Below, one piece after another: positions 1 through 11,549 of a DNA stretch of 64,000 nt (position 1 is its first letter; every line of letters begins with the position of its first letter). Source of the DNA: Raffaelea ambrosiae. Taxonomy: Eukaryota > Ascomycota > Sordariomycetes > Ophiostomatales > Ophiostomataceae. The notes beneath the pieces are model-generated. The model was given only the letters and a program-made list of their open reading frames with translations, ran no database searches and had not been told where the DNA came from. Location of the stretch: positions 310,001 through 374,000 of the forward strand of contig PCDI01000008.1 in NCBI GenBank assembly GCA_002778195.1. The letters are read 5' to 3'. Made by a program: the position numbers and the translations under genes.

Positions 1-236
1 GGGTCAAGGTCATCTTTGTCAATGTCTTTGGCGGTCTGACGCTGGGCGACATGATTGCGCGCGGCGTGGTGCTGGCGTTCCAGGAGACAAATGTCACCGT
101 GCCGGTGGTGGTGCGCATCCGGGGCACCAATGAGGAGGAGGGCCAGAAGATCATCCGGGAGAGTGGACTGCCCTTGTTTGCCTATGACAGCTTCCAAGAG
201 GCGGCGGACAAAGCCATTGAGCTAGCCCAGCAGTAA
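1..236 (+). CDS. Succinate-CoA ligase beta subunit, C-terminal end (5' partial)
   Basis: Open from the window edge (codons in phase from base 3) to TAA at 234-236, about 77 residues. The piece has the conserved C-terminal CoA-ligase pattern: a VNVFGG turn, a DMIARGV helix, PVVVRIRGTNEEEG and SGLPLFAYDSFQEAA, which matches the end of succinyl-CoA synthetase beta chains (the GTN..EG..I..SGLP signature is closest to the GTP/ADP-type beta chain). The enzyme acts in the mitochondrial TCA cycle, interconverting succinyl-CoA and succinate with NDP phosphorylation. The ATP-grasp part and any targeting peptide lie outside the window. A related ATP-grasp CoA ligase cannot be excluded from this short piece. 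Confidence 0.75.
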   Translation, partial: VKVIFVNVFGGLTLGDMIARGVVLAFQETNVTVPVVVRIRGTNEEEGQKIIRESGLPLFAYDSFQEAADKAIELAQQ

Positions 237-607
237 AGTAGATGTCTTAAAAAGATGCCGCTCCTTCTTCGACTGCTACTTTCAGTTATGTTTCGTCTTT
301 CTGTTTGTTGCCCGATTTGCTTTGTGTTTCTTGATTTTTGATTTTTGATTTTGATTTTGATTTTGATTTCCAATTGAACCCTTTTAGATGGTATATATCA
401 CAGGTTGCTAGAGTAAGAGTAAACAAGAAAAAAAAAATTTCGAAAATACAAAGTCCGCACAAATGCTATATGCTCGACAATTATGTGAAAAGGATGCAAA
501 TATGTACGAGACAGATGCAATAAAAATGGCTCCCATGTGTATGTGTATGTGTGTATTCGTATGCAAGCCTTTTCTGTTTCCTTTTCCCAAATCCGCCCAT
601 GCAGTAT
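237..607. other. Convergent 3' intergenic region
   Basis: Tail-to-tail spacer between the ligase stop and the transporter stop. It holds T-rich sequence with a short GATTTT/GATTTTT array at about 330-367 and an A-run near 429-437. No coding signal was seen. Confidence 0.6.
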
Positions 608-2518
608 TTATACCCGTTTCGCCGCAAATATCCATTTTCCTGTAAGAAGGTATGCTTTGAATGTTTTATGGGGCTCACCATCACGGATCTGTTGTTCGGC
701 CTCCATCTGATGGAGTTTCCATGCCCGAAGAAGCCACCCTTGGCATGTCAGTTACTCAAGCAGTTCTGTGACGCATACTTGCGAGCTGGAAGAATGCTTA
801 CCAAAAATAAAAGCGCCAGTGTAGCAAATGCCTGTGAATACTTGCACATGGATGTATGAGTCACTGCCAGACGTTCGAAGACTCAGGCCGATCACTTCAG
901 CAAAAGTGGCTGGTAGAACCAACAGGATCCAGAGAATCGACATAGCTGGTAGACTGTTAGCAGCACTCTCCAAATTAAAAGGGGGAAAAAATTGCATTCG
1001 GGAAACATACCAGACGGCAATAAAGGGATGCCCACGATCTCAGCTGTCACTGGTGCAACAGTGGCCCAGATAATTCCAGCCAAGCCGCCCAGGAGACTGT
1101 AGAATACTAGGCCGCCAAAGAACTTGCCCGCAAAGATCCAGATAAACAGTGCAAACAAGCCCGCCCACAAGGTGCCAAGGAAACAGACATTCATACGGCC
1201 AACAGGGTCACTAATCAAGCCAATGATTGGTCGTCCAACACCTTGGGACAAGTTAAACAGCGCACCGACCAGCGAGCCTTGCGCGGCTGTGTTACCCACA
1301 CTCTGTGCGTAGTCGGGCAGTGAGAAGACAACAATGATGTACGCCAGGATAGAGAAAAATGCCCACGCCACAAGCAGCCAGTACTCGACGCGTTTGAACA
1401 AATCCCAGTGGAAGGCAATGTGTATGGCACCCACAGAGTGGTTGCGATCACGCACAAGTATGGTAGCCACGACGTTCACGGCACACGAGACGATGGCCAG
1501 GATTCGGAAAGCCCACGGCAAGCCAATATTCTTGATCATGGCGTTGGTGGCCAGCGAATAGACGAGACCACCAAAGCCGGAGCCAGAGGTGCCTAGAGAA
1601 TTGGCGAACGAACGGCGCTTGGTGAACCACTGGGGTATGATACCTATGGAGGCGACGAAGATGAATCCCATGCCAATTCCGAATGAGATGCCCTGGCAGA
1701 GCAGAAGCTGCCACATTTTCTTGGTGAACGAAGCGCCGACAAAGGCGATGCTAGCATGTTGTTAGCAACAAAATCTTGTGGAAGGCGTGGAATCCAACGA
1801 CGTACGTTTCAAAAACGATACCAATGGCGAGAGTTGGCTGCGTTCCGATGCGGCGAATGCATTCTGTGGCCAAGGGAGAGATGATGAACGCTTGACAGTT
1901 CTGTTAGCACTGGACGAGGAGATTAGACGGCAAGACGAAGCAGTAAAGAACATACAGATCGAAATAGATAAGCCACCAATAAAGGCAAATGATATGGCGG
2001 ATGCGCCCGGAAACGTGCCAGACCGGAGGTAGTATGCGAGAAAGACTGCATATGACTGCGCTGGGGTCAGTTGGCGCCTAGGCGAGGTGGCTCAACCCCG
2101 GAAGACAGAACAGAGCCAGCGGAGCCAGAGCGAGGAAGACAGAGCCTACCGAGTTCATTCCCCAGGTGTGGGCATTGAGGAGAAAGACGCACAGAACGAC
2201 AACCCTAAAACACCGCGGGAAAATGTCAGTCAAAAAAGGCATACAGACCGCAAGAAGCAGGGGATAGAAAACGGGGAGACGAAACCCAGACGAAAACCCA
2301 GATGGCGCCCAATTGAGGAGAGCCTACCAGCCATAGCCTCCTTCGACAAACTCTTCCTGCGGCGGAGGCAGCGCCCGGTCGAGATCATCCTCTTCGATGC
2401 TGTTGAGTCCTCGCTTCTCTTCTCGGTCGGCAGTGTTGCGGACTCGTGAGGGCGTGCGGGCAGCAATGGCGAGGTCGCCCTCGAGCGGAGGAGAGACGGC
2501 CTCGGGCGGAGAGGCCAT
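608..2518 (-). CDS. MFS transporter, fungal monocarboxylate (MCT/Mch-like) family
   Basis: Seven exons on the minus strand: 2328-2518, 2150-2204, 1956-2055, 1806-1890, 1011-1750, 802-945, 608-738, giving 481 codons plus stop. The start MASPPEAV precedes a charged cytosolic tail. The family hallmark begins at the first junction (GGYGW then VVVLCVFLLNAHTWGMNS), followed by YAVFLAYYLRSGTFPGA, GGLSISISFIISPLAT, then GISFGIGMGFIFV and QGVGRPIIGLISDPVGRMN; the last exon gives the usual FGWLLRAWK end. These segments correspond to a 12-helix MFS protein related to yeast Mch transporters and animal MCTs. The likely role is plasma-membrane transport of a monocarboxylate-like solute; the substrate is not readable from sequence. 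Introns have GCTAAC/GCTGCTAAC branch sites near the acceptors. Confidence 0.9.
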
Positions 2519-5090
2519 TGGAGGAGACAGGAGGAACGAAACACACAAGAGATACACAATCTAATCAGATCAAACAGCCATACAGGACACGGCGACGCAA
2601 GAGATAAGAATGCAGCAGTCCAGCGCCAAGACGGGGAATCCCAACAAACTGGCAGATATAAAGCTAAGAAGGCGTGGGGATTGTTCCTATCAGATCCGTG
2701 GGAGGCTGTTGTGCACAAAAGAAAGAATTCGCGCAGCCCAAATGAGGAGAAGAGGGGAGTACGGAGCGAAGGAGGAAAAGTTCGCGATCGTGGGTTTTTT
2801 TTTTTTGTTTTTGCGTGCTGATGACTGGCACTTATTTTTTTTTCCCATGGGACTTCTTTCCCTCTCTGTAGCTCTCGGCCTCGGGCGTCTTTCTTCCTCC
2901 ACACCGTGAAAATTTAAGGAAAGAGCCAACGGACTTCCCGACTACTCGTACAGACTTGCTTCCTGGTTGGGGAAAGCTTGACTACGGCGCTAAGGCGGAA
3001 ACATGGCCGGCTCTGGGGTCAAAAAAAGGGGGGGGCGGCCGAGAGGGCGGGCGACTTGCGGGCAACTGGCACGCGCGTGCTACACTGAACTATGTACGAG
3101 TTGGCTGACAGTCCAGGGAAGGTGCATTCGTCGCAACCGTGGCCATGATTGCTTCGTATGAAATAAGCAGTAGCCTGGATCTGTCCAGGTCGGCTACATA
3201 CTTTGTAGTTGGTCAGTACTTACATCTAAGTGGCCGCGGCTTTAAGGCAAGAGCGAGCAACACTCACGGAAAGGGAAGGGGCGACACGGGTAGACACTCC
3301 GATGAACTACCGCCTTCCGATAACGAATGTGGAGCTACCAAGAGCGGGGGCACGGCGAAACGAGAATGAAGGCCAACGGTTCTGCACACTTTAAGATGGC
3401 TGCGACACGGCGAACGTCTTGTGTGCAAGTTGAGTGCACGGATATTTTCAGGAGCCACATACATAGTAGACATACATAGACATAACTCCATAGTAAGACG
3501 GGCAACTACGCCATCATTCCGGGGCGCCTGACTGGCCGGGTCCTTGTTTTCTTGACATTTTAATGCCAATGGCGTCGATTATCTACGAGCACGTCGTCTG
3601 AGTCGACCTTACCTGAAACGGCTTCCATGGGGGGGGCGCTACGAGGCTGAGAATGCCTTCCGAAAAGACATCAGCGCCATCTGACGATCTGTCTAGGGGG
3701 ACGAACTACCGAGGTCTGGCGACCAGGGCATGTCAGCAGACATGCTCGCCACCGATGCCAGGCGCTCGGCCAAGCAAATGCACGGAGTCTTGCCTGGCAA
3801 ACTACCGGCTCCGATCCGAAGTCGGAGAGGGCACGGAAACGGAGTCCAGTCTTCGGTGCTTCTGCCATGCGCAACTACTTGAATGCAGCACAGATAGGCC
3901 GAGTGCTTGTACTTGTACATCGTAAATACGTAAACGGCATTGTTCCTGGGAGCTGGGCCCACCAGAAAACCCATGTCCTGCATATGCAAGTCTGGGCGCG
4001 TGGAAAAAAAGCAACTCAATTTGCCAAAGAAGCAAAAAAGCTGAGCAGACAAAAGTTCAGCCGTGCACATCCTTGGGAGAACTATGCCATGGCAGAAGGA
4101 AGCAAACGTTGTCAAAAGAAATTACGAGATGAACAACCAAACTTTGCAGGTGCACGACAGGTGTGCATGGCACCACAGCATGACTCATCCCTACGGTGAG
4201 CCCAAGCTACAGCGTCGCATTCATTGTTGTTGCTACAGCGTTACCCCAGTTTGGGGATCAACAGTGGCAGACCAAGCGGCAGCCTGCGATTGGTGCGCTG
4301 GACACTGTGCAGAAGAGCCTCCTGGCAGCCAGGCAAAGAGCCTGCAGGATCTGGGTCGCTCTTGCCCCGTATTACAGGCGACCCAGGAGCGACCCGGGCG
4401 GCGACAGCCAATTAATATACCAGTACACGTTGCAGGTTGTCCAGTCAACGAGCGCGCGGCGGGGTAAACAATGCAATCTTAGAAAGTGCGAACTATTAAG
4501 AAAAAGCACAGGCATAACAAAAAGGAAATAAAGGGAATAAGAAAAAGAGAAACAGTCTAGGGCCAAAAAGAAAATCACCCTCCCTCGCTCCTGCTGGTCA
4601 AAAACAGAGTCGTCGCATGTCACAATCCCGCCCGTCGCTGCGTCGCAGTCTCAACAGTCTCACAATTTTGAACGGAGGCCCGCAAACAGACCCTCAGTAA
4701 CCGCCAACAAGTGTCTCACACCGCCAGCCCGCCTGCATAACCCTGCGCAAGTGTGTCTTACACATAGAAAAACCGCTCGTCCAGCGCATTCACATCCATC
4801 TGTGCAGAGTGGCCCCCCCCTCCCCTTGTCCTGCCCGGCAACCTGATCTGCTGCAACCCGTTTCCAGTAAACAGCAAGCCGCCGATTAGCCTGATTTATT
4901 AAAGCCTCGCAGCCACCCACGTTTGCCTTGTGCCGTCTTCTCATCGGCAGACAAACGCCATCGCTGTTTTCATTCTAGTTTCACGCGCATACTCCGATTT
5001 CACAACCTCTCTACTCTTATTAGACCACATATCGAGCGAGCCCCAGCCGCAGAGCCGCCAGAATAACAATAAAACGCCATCACGACAGTC
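2519..5090. other. 2.6-kb intergenic region with divergent promoters
   Basis: Head-to-head spacer between the MFS gene (-) and the LIM gene (+). It contains T-runs near 2797-2845, a G-rich stretch at 3028-3050 and a long 5' leader of the LIM gene. The short open frames here show neither family signal nor consistent codon use, and I see no RNA gene. Confidence 0.5.
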
Positions 5091-8000
5091 ATGTCGACCA
5101 GAGCCAAAGGGAGGTCGTCCTCCCGGAAGGTCAGCGGTTCGAGCTACATGGACAACGACCAGTTTGGTAAGAAACACACAAGGACAGCCTCGCGATCACA
5201 GACACACTGAGCATTTGCTGACCTCCCCAGCATCGTACCTCGCTGAGCTGCGCAACAACCGAGTCGCCAGACCCGGCGGCGCCCGTCCGCTGCCCTCCTC
5301 GAACCGCCAGCCCGGCACCAACAGCAACCGCATGTCGGCAGGCACTACCAGCCTTGCATCTTCTGCCGTTTCCGACGCCTCCTCACAGCAAGCCGCTCAC
5401 CAGCAAGCCGCTCACCAGCAGTCCCAGCCAGATGTCCCGGCTGGTGCCAACAAGCCCCTCCCGCCACCACTCTCTTTTTCCCGGAAGCCGTCGTACGGCT
5501 CGTCATTTGTCGGCAGCGTTTCCTCCCGATACTCAACCGTCACCGGCCATGGCCGCGACTACTACCCCGACAAGAAGGTCAAGCAAGCGCCACGGCCACT
5601 GCGCCCTGGTGAGGTGGTCGGCTCCGACATCTACATGGAGTCCGGCCAGCGCTGGATGGAGAAGGAGGAGGCTGTCTCCCTGCGCCAGGCAATGGAGGAC
5701 CTCGACATCAAGAAAGGCTACAAGCCAGCCCCGGCAGAGCCTGTCGACGAGGACGACCAGCGCCTGTACAACGCTGCCCTGAACGAGGCGGCCGAGCTCG
5801 TTTACCAGCACGAAAACGGCATCAAGCCGCCCGAGCCCGGTGCACCTTATCAGTACAAGCAGCATCTGCGCAAGAACAGTTATGCCCATGCACGCACCGC
5901 TAGTGTCGGTCTGTACGGCAACGACATCCAGCCTACGGGCCTCGCGCGAGATCCCACCTACCGATCAGTCTCGGACAGCTCGGCGTCTTCTACAGAAGCC
6001 TTCGGGTCACGGCGGAGCCGGTACTCCTACGGATCCAAGCGCGTTGCCAGTGGCGCCAGCGATGCCAGCGCAAGCAGCAGCAACAGCAACAGCAGCGGTG
6101 TCGCCAACGTTCACCGGACCACTAGCCAAAACACTGCTGCCGCTGCCGCTGCTCCTGATGCCGCTCCTACCGCGGCGCGCACCAAGGCCTACTCTGGCTT
6201 GGCTGGTGGCCCCCGTCCCATGGCACCAGCGTTGTTCGGTTCGTCCAAGACCAGCCGAACGGGGCATCGTCGCAGCAGCATGAAGCGCAACACCAGCGGC
6301 GAGATTGAGAGGCCGTTCTCGGGCGACCAGATCTACGAGGAGCCCGAGACCGCCACACCCGAGAAAGGCAAGGCGCCAGTCGGCGGCAGCGTCCTGCAAC
6401 CTGCATCCAAGAAGCGCGTCGCCAGCCTCGGCAATGCCAAAGCAGCACCAACCGCCGCCGTCCATGCCAAAAGCAACTCCAGCGACAGCACCAGCGCCAG
6501 CGCCGTGTCCAAGATTGTTTCTCGCTATGAAATCCACCGCAACCCGCCCACACAGTCGCGGAACCCGCAGTACACCACCAACGCTACCGCTTCGCCCAAG
6601 AATTACATCCAAGAGCCGCACTCCTCCTCCTCCTCCTCCCCTGCGGCGGCGGCAGCGGACAACATCCCCCGCAAGAATGGCGTCGAGATCCGCGGCGATG
6701 ACATCCGACAGGCCACCAGCTTTTCGCTGAAGGACCGCAACCCCAAGCTCCCCACACCGTCGTACGTCAGCGACAATCCGGGGCGCCCGATTGTAAGCTT
6801 TGACGCAGACTGGAAAGCCCCCGATGACGAGGCGGCTACTGATTCGAAGCCAGACCCTCGGCACCAGCGCCCACAACCACCGACGACAAACCTCCCTGTC
6901 ACTGCCACCCCCAGCTCGAGCCCACGCCCCCTCCCAAGCTCCCGCCACCAAGAGTCGCCGCATCCTGTCACCCCTGTGGCGCATCCTTGGTCGTCGACGA
7001 GGCAGCAGCAGCAGCAGCAACAACAACAACAACAAACGCCGCCGCCGCACCAACAGCAGCAGTTCCGCCAGCAGTATCCACCGTCAAACGCAGACGCAGT
7101 CCCACTCCCACTCCGCGTTGGGCCACGGCATGCACCGGCTGCTGTTCAGGTAAACCAACCGACAAGTAGCAATACACGGCCGCCCAGTATTCCGACGATT
7201 GCTGTGACAGGCGAATCCGCGGCGCCCGCGCCCGCTCCCCCACCGAAGGCGACACCTCCAACAACCATGGCACGCAACCGATCCCCATTTGCCAGACCTA
7301 TGGTCCCTACCATTTCCGTATCTGAATCTCCTTCTTCTGCTCCTTCTCCCTCCCCTGCCCCGCCCGTCCAGAAGCCACCCATCCCAACCATTGTGTTGCC
7401 CGGGGATGATGGCGAAGACGATAACATGCCCGCCCCTTCCATGCCCAGCATCCCCATCATTGTGACCCCCGATGATGATCATGAGCCGCAGCAGAGAAGC
7501 AGTCACAGTGGTGCTCCGCCCATTCCCATTATTGTGACACCAGATGAGACTGGCGCTGCTCCTGGTGCTGCTGCTGTCAGCAGCGTGCCAAGAACCAAGC
7601 CAGCCACCTCATCCAGGCCCTTGCCTGCTCCTGCAGCCGCAGCAACAGCCCCGTCTGCCTCTTCTTCTTCTTCGCCCTCCTCGCGGAGACCTCTGCCAAC
7701 GCCGGGCAATGCCATGAACCGTCTTCGCGGCCACTGGTCGCGGGCTCCGCACCCGCCGGCACCACCATCGTCGGTGGCGTCCACCAACAGTCACAACCGC
7801 GCCACGGCCCTGTGCCACGAGTGCGGGCAGCCCATTGAGGGACGCTTTGTGGCGCTCAAGGGCTTGCGTTGTGCGGCTGGGACGGGTGGTGGCGATGGCA
7901 GCCCATCGTCCTCGGGCAATGCCGGTAACGGTACGGAGCGCTTCCACCCGCAGTGTTTCCGGTGCTACGCCTGTGGCACGTCCCTCGAAGCGCTGGAAAT

Positions 8001-8547
8001 CTCGCCAGAGCCGGACCAGTTCCGTGAGGCGCGGCTGGCGCGCATTGCCGCGCGGGCTGCGGGCGAGATCCTGGAGGAAAAGCCTGGGGAGACCATGGCG
8101 GAGGACGGGGACGAGCGGCTGCGGTTCTACTGTCACCTGGACTGGCACGAGCTGTTTGCGCCGCGGTGCAAGCACTGCACGACGCCGATTGTGGGGGAGC
8201 ACGTGTACGCGCTGGGGGCGCACTGGCATGTGGGCCACTTTTTCTGTGCCGAGTGCGGCGACCCGTTCCCGCCCGGTGCGACACACATTGAGAAGGACGG
8301 GTATGCGTGGTGTGTTGGGTGCCAGACGAAGCGGACGGAGCGGCGGGCACCCAAGTGCCGGGCATGCGGCAAGGCGGTGATTGGGGCGTATGTGCAGGCA
8401 CTGGGGGCCGAGTGGCACGACGGGTGTTTCCGGTGTGCGGTGTGCCGTGGCGGGTTCGCGGACGGACAAGTGTTTCCGCGGGAGGGTGAGCGAGGGCTGA
8501 TGCAGGTGGTGTGCACGGGGTGCCGCGAGCGGGAGCTGAAAGCTTGA
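5091..8547 (+). CDS. LIM-domain protein (paxillin-like), three C-terminal LIM modules
   Basis: Two exons, 5091-5166 and 5231-8547, 1130 aa. I chose the ATG at 5091 because splicing gives MSTRAKGRSSSRKVSG.. running into ASYLAELRNNRVARPGGARP; the longer open frame upstream would read through the intron. Residues ~30-880 are low-complexity Ser/Pro/Gln/Ala-rich, with a poly-Gln run near 616 and five repeats of an IPxIxVTPD-like motif (7186-7560). The C terminus has three Zn-binding LIM modules: LIM1 from CHEC (~aa 887) with long insertions, LIM2 from CKHC, LIM3 from CRAC (to ~1126). LIM proteins of this layout scaffold actin, septum or polarity complexes at the cell cortex; that role is inferred. 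A (GA)n run follows the stop directly. Confidence 0.88.
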
Positions 8548-9558
8548 GAGAGAGAGAGAGAGAGAAAAGGTGGGGGGGAAGGCGACGAGTGTCTCTGGGA
8601 GAGAAGATGATACATCGAAGTGGAAGAAGTCACGGGAAAGAGATACATTGAGGTGGAGTCTATGGATGAAAATCTAGGGATGTGATTTTTTTATTTTTAT
8701 TTTTATTTTTCGAAGCTGGAGTTGTTTGTTACTTTAGTTTGCTCTTTCTGTCGGGATTGGAGATTTGTTGCAGCGTGTTTGATTTCTTCTGATTTTTATT
8801 TTGTGCATTTGAATGGAATTTGCGTGCTGGTTTTGTTTGAATTGGCTTTTTTTTTTCGTCACATCATAAGGAACAGGCAGATGAAGTTGACCTGTGTTTT
8901 TTGTTTGTTTTTGGGGGCTTTGTTATTCTAGAAACGAAAAAAACGAAGCAACAAAGTTGCAAAGAGTGAAACAACAAAAACAATGATCAATGAAAGCAAA
9001 ACAAAAAACGTTCAAGCAGATTAAAAAACGTGGAGACGGCCTCCCCGCGCAGCATGGTTACCTCCACAAAGAAAAAGAAAAGAAAAGAAAAAGAAACGAA
9101 AACAGGAAAAGCAAAAAAAAAGGAGATGCAGTCAGAGACAAAGACAGTGGTGATACGACCAGAGGAAGATATCAACGTCTCTCAACATCAAAAGGCAACA
9201 AGTCCGGGAGAACAAGGACAGCAAGAGATGCTCTGTAGTCAAGAAATGTGAAAGAATCCTTGGGCCTACTCCAAGTGGTTTGTTTCATTTCTCATATATT
9301 CCCTCCCTGATGTTGTTGTTGCCTATCATTTGCCCTTCGTGCCTTCCAGGTATTGTGCAATGCGTATTTTTTTGGGGGTTGTGTGATTTTTTTGTTCGTC
9401 ATGTCTTGTTTTTCTCTTTTTTTTTCGAGGTGGGTTTGTTTCCCTGCAGTTCCTGGCCGTTCCCTGAGGTCCTGGTTCCCCCTCCATTCCTTCAAAAAAC
9501 ACACCCCTGAGCGCTGTCCATCTGCCTACATATATCCCACCACCACCTTTGCTCTCTC
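8548..9558. other. Convergent intergenic region
   Basis: Tail-to-tail spacer between the LIM gene and SUMO. A (GA) microsatellite sits at 8546-8566, followed by T-rich then A/G-rich low-complexity sequence (9060-9130). Open frames here are low-complexity only. Confidence 0.5.
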
Positions 9559-9980
9559 CTAGTAGCCGCCGCCGACCTGTTCCTGGTGGACTTCGAGCGT
9601 GTCCGAGTCTTGCATTTCGAGCTACGCTTGTTAGCAGTCCCCCCTTTCCCGACAAACGAAGATGGTGACCTTCTGCCCTTTGGTCCTAGTGGACGTGCGG
9701 GCTTCTCTTCTTTGTGTTCTCCTCCTCTCCTCCTGTCAGCACTCACCGAATCTGGTGTGTCGCTCGGCTGCACGCGTTGGCCCTCAAAGAGGAACCGCAC
9801 CGAGCTCAGCGACTTCCCCTGGCGGTCGCAGAACGCCGCCATCAGTTTCTCCAGCTTGGTTGTCCGCTTGATCTTGAAGAACACCTCGTTGTTGTTGTCG
9901 GTGACCTTGATGTTGAGGTGCTCGACCGGTGGCGGGGCCGCGGAGTCGTCCGCGTGGTTGGGTGTGTTCTCGCCAGACAT
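9559..9980 (-). CDS. SMT3: SUMO (small ubiquitin-like modifier) precursor
   Basis: Two exons, 9747-9980 and 9559-9621 (intron 125 bp), 98 aa. The N-terminal tail MSGENTPNHADDSAAP is followed by the ubiquitin-like fold with classic SUMO blocks: EHLNIKVTDNNNEVFFKIK, LEKLMAAFCDRQGKS, VRFLFEGQRV, DTPDS, then EMQDSDTLEVHQEQVGG after the splice. The C terminus is QVGGGY, so processing by a Ulp1-type protease after the first Gly-Gly pair would remove just Gly-Tyr. SUMO is conjugated to lysines of nuclear and septin targets. Reading through the intron gives an unrelated basic tail, which is not real. A likely 5'-UTR intron runs from a CAG/GTAAGG donor at 10473 to a CTACCAG acceptor at 10031. Confidence 0.95.
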
Positions 9981-11549
9981 GGTGGTTGTGTGTGTAGAGT
10001 AATTAGGATATGGGGGGAGGGGTTCTTTTCCTGGTAGAAACGAGTCAGTACTCTTGTATGAAGGCAGTGGCCCTGTTGCGTGTTTTTGGTGTGCATCTCC
10101 CATATCCATCATCTCTCCAGCTCACGTCAACTGCTCCCTGTCGCTTCTCTTGCCGGAGATACCGCCCAGGACAATGCCCGCCGCAGGCAACGGTCAGACA
10201 GCTCGACACCAGACACTGTTCGGGTGTGTTCGGCTGTGTGTGCAGGACGCGCGTACGGGCGGCCGCCGGGGCGGAGTTGGGCGTGATGCAGATTTGACGA
10301 TTTCGCGCCGAAAAAGAGGAGGGGCAAGTATCCCACCCATACGAGAGCGACGGCGCGCCCCCAAGGCAGAGGACGAAAGGAGCAGCGTGACAAGAGAGAA
10401 AGAGACAGAGAGGCCAGTCTTGGGCTCGTTCTGTCCTCGGCTTCGGGGGGGTTTGGGAGAAATAGTCCCTTACCTGAAAAAAAGGATTTGCGATCGCTTT
10501 TCTCGTGACTGCCCTTTGATGGGATGAGATGCTCGCAGATGCGACAGAGGACGACGGAAGAAGTCGAGATGAAGGGGAAAGTTAAAAAAGAAGCTGTAAA
10601 GCGGCTCGCGTTGGCCGATGTGGGAGATTGTGCGCGGTACGCGGTGTGTATGTGTGTGTGTCGTGGTGTCGAATATATGAGGGTTGCGACAGAGAAGAGA
10701 GAGAGAGAGAGGGACCAAAAACTAAAAATTGAGAGACGTCCGGAGACAGTGGGCATAAATAATCACAGAGATAGTAGGTAAGAGCGAGGGAGGTACTGTC
10801 GGCTTTAGCGATGTACTTTTTTGCTCACAAGGGACGGGGAGGGGTGGGCGCTTGTGCCTGTTAGTGAAGCGAACGAACCAGCCTGCGGAAGGCTGCCGGG
10901 TGTGTTTTTGGTGGGGCAGACTTGGTCCAGCCAGACTGGCGGGACAAGGGCGTGCATTCCCCCTCTCCAAGATGCGTGCTCTTTCTTGTGCTTGGCTGAC
11001 TTTTGCCTCACCTGGCGCTTAGGATGAATGTACCAAAAAAAGTGAATGACAAAAGTTCAAGTAGCAACGTGCACGAATCCCGTCAGAAAGAGAACACAAG
11101 AAAGAGAAAGAGAAAATACTGGTTTGTAGGTATTATTGGAGTAAGCTTCACTGTTTTGCGTCTTGTTTAGTTATCACTTTTATTTGCCTTTTTTTGTTGT
11201 TTGCACTACCACATTAGGCAGTCAGATTTACGAATAACAGGTGACATAGTTATAAGCAAACAGACTCGAGTTTTGTGAACAGCAATATTACAGGAGTAAA
11301 TAAATTTGCAGATTTGAGAGAAGGATGTTGTGCTGAAAGGAAAGGGTAAAAAAAAAACCTTAACAGCGTGATTAGAATCATGGTTTTACCAAGGTGAAAA
11401 AGGAGGCTGTCAAAAATAGAGGTGGTGTGCATATAGTTAATCTATGTTTTTGCTGAACAAAGTCACATGAATGAAATTCAAGGCGAGAACTGCTTGTTCA
11501 GCGTTCCGTTTCTACAGCATTTGACTATGGCCTGCAAGCTCGTGATCTT
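9981..11549. other. SUMO upstream region and spacer
   Basis: The SUMO 5' leader, its probable 443-bp leader intron (10031-10473) and promoter, followed by non-coding sequence with GA/GT-rich stretches (10640-10720). No gene is supportable. Confidence 0.5.
10031..10473 (-). promoter_or_regulatory. Probable 5'-UTR intron of SUMO
   Basis: Minus-strand donor CAG/GTAAGG at 10473 and a pyrimidine-rich acceptor ending CTACCAG at 10031, 50 bp before the SUMO ATG. Leader introns are common in highly expressed fungal genes. It is inferred from splice sites alone. Confidence 0.45.

Noticed and set aside
6007..7053. 348-codon minus-strand frame opposite the LIM gene
   Set aside because: Low-complexity Arg/Leu/Gly product created by repetitive coding sequence on the other strand.
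10127..10756. 209-codon minus frame upstream of SUMO
   Set aside because: Ser/Leu-rich low-complexity translation of the pyrimidine-rich leader/promoter; no homology signal.
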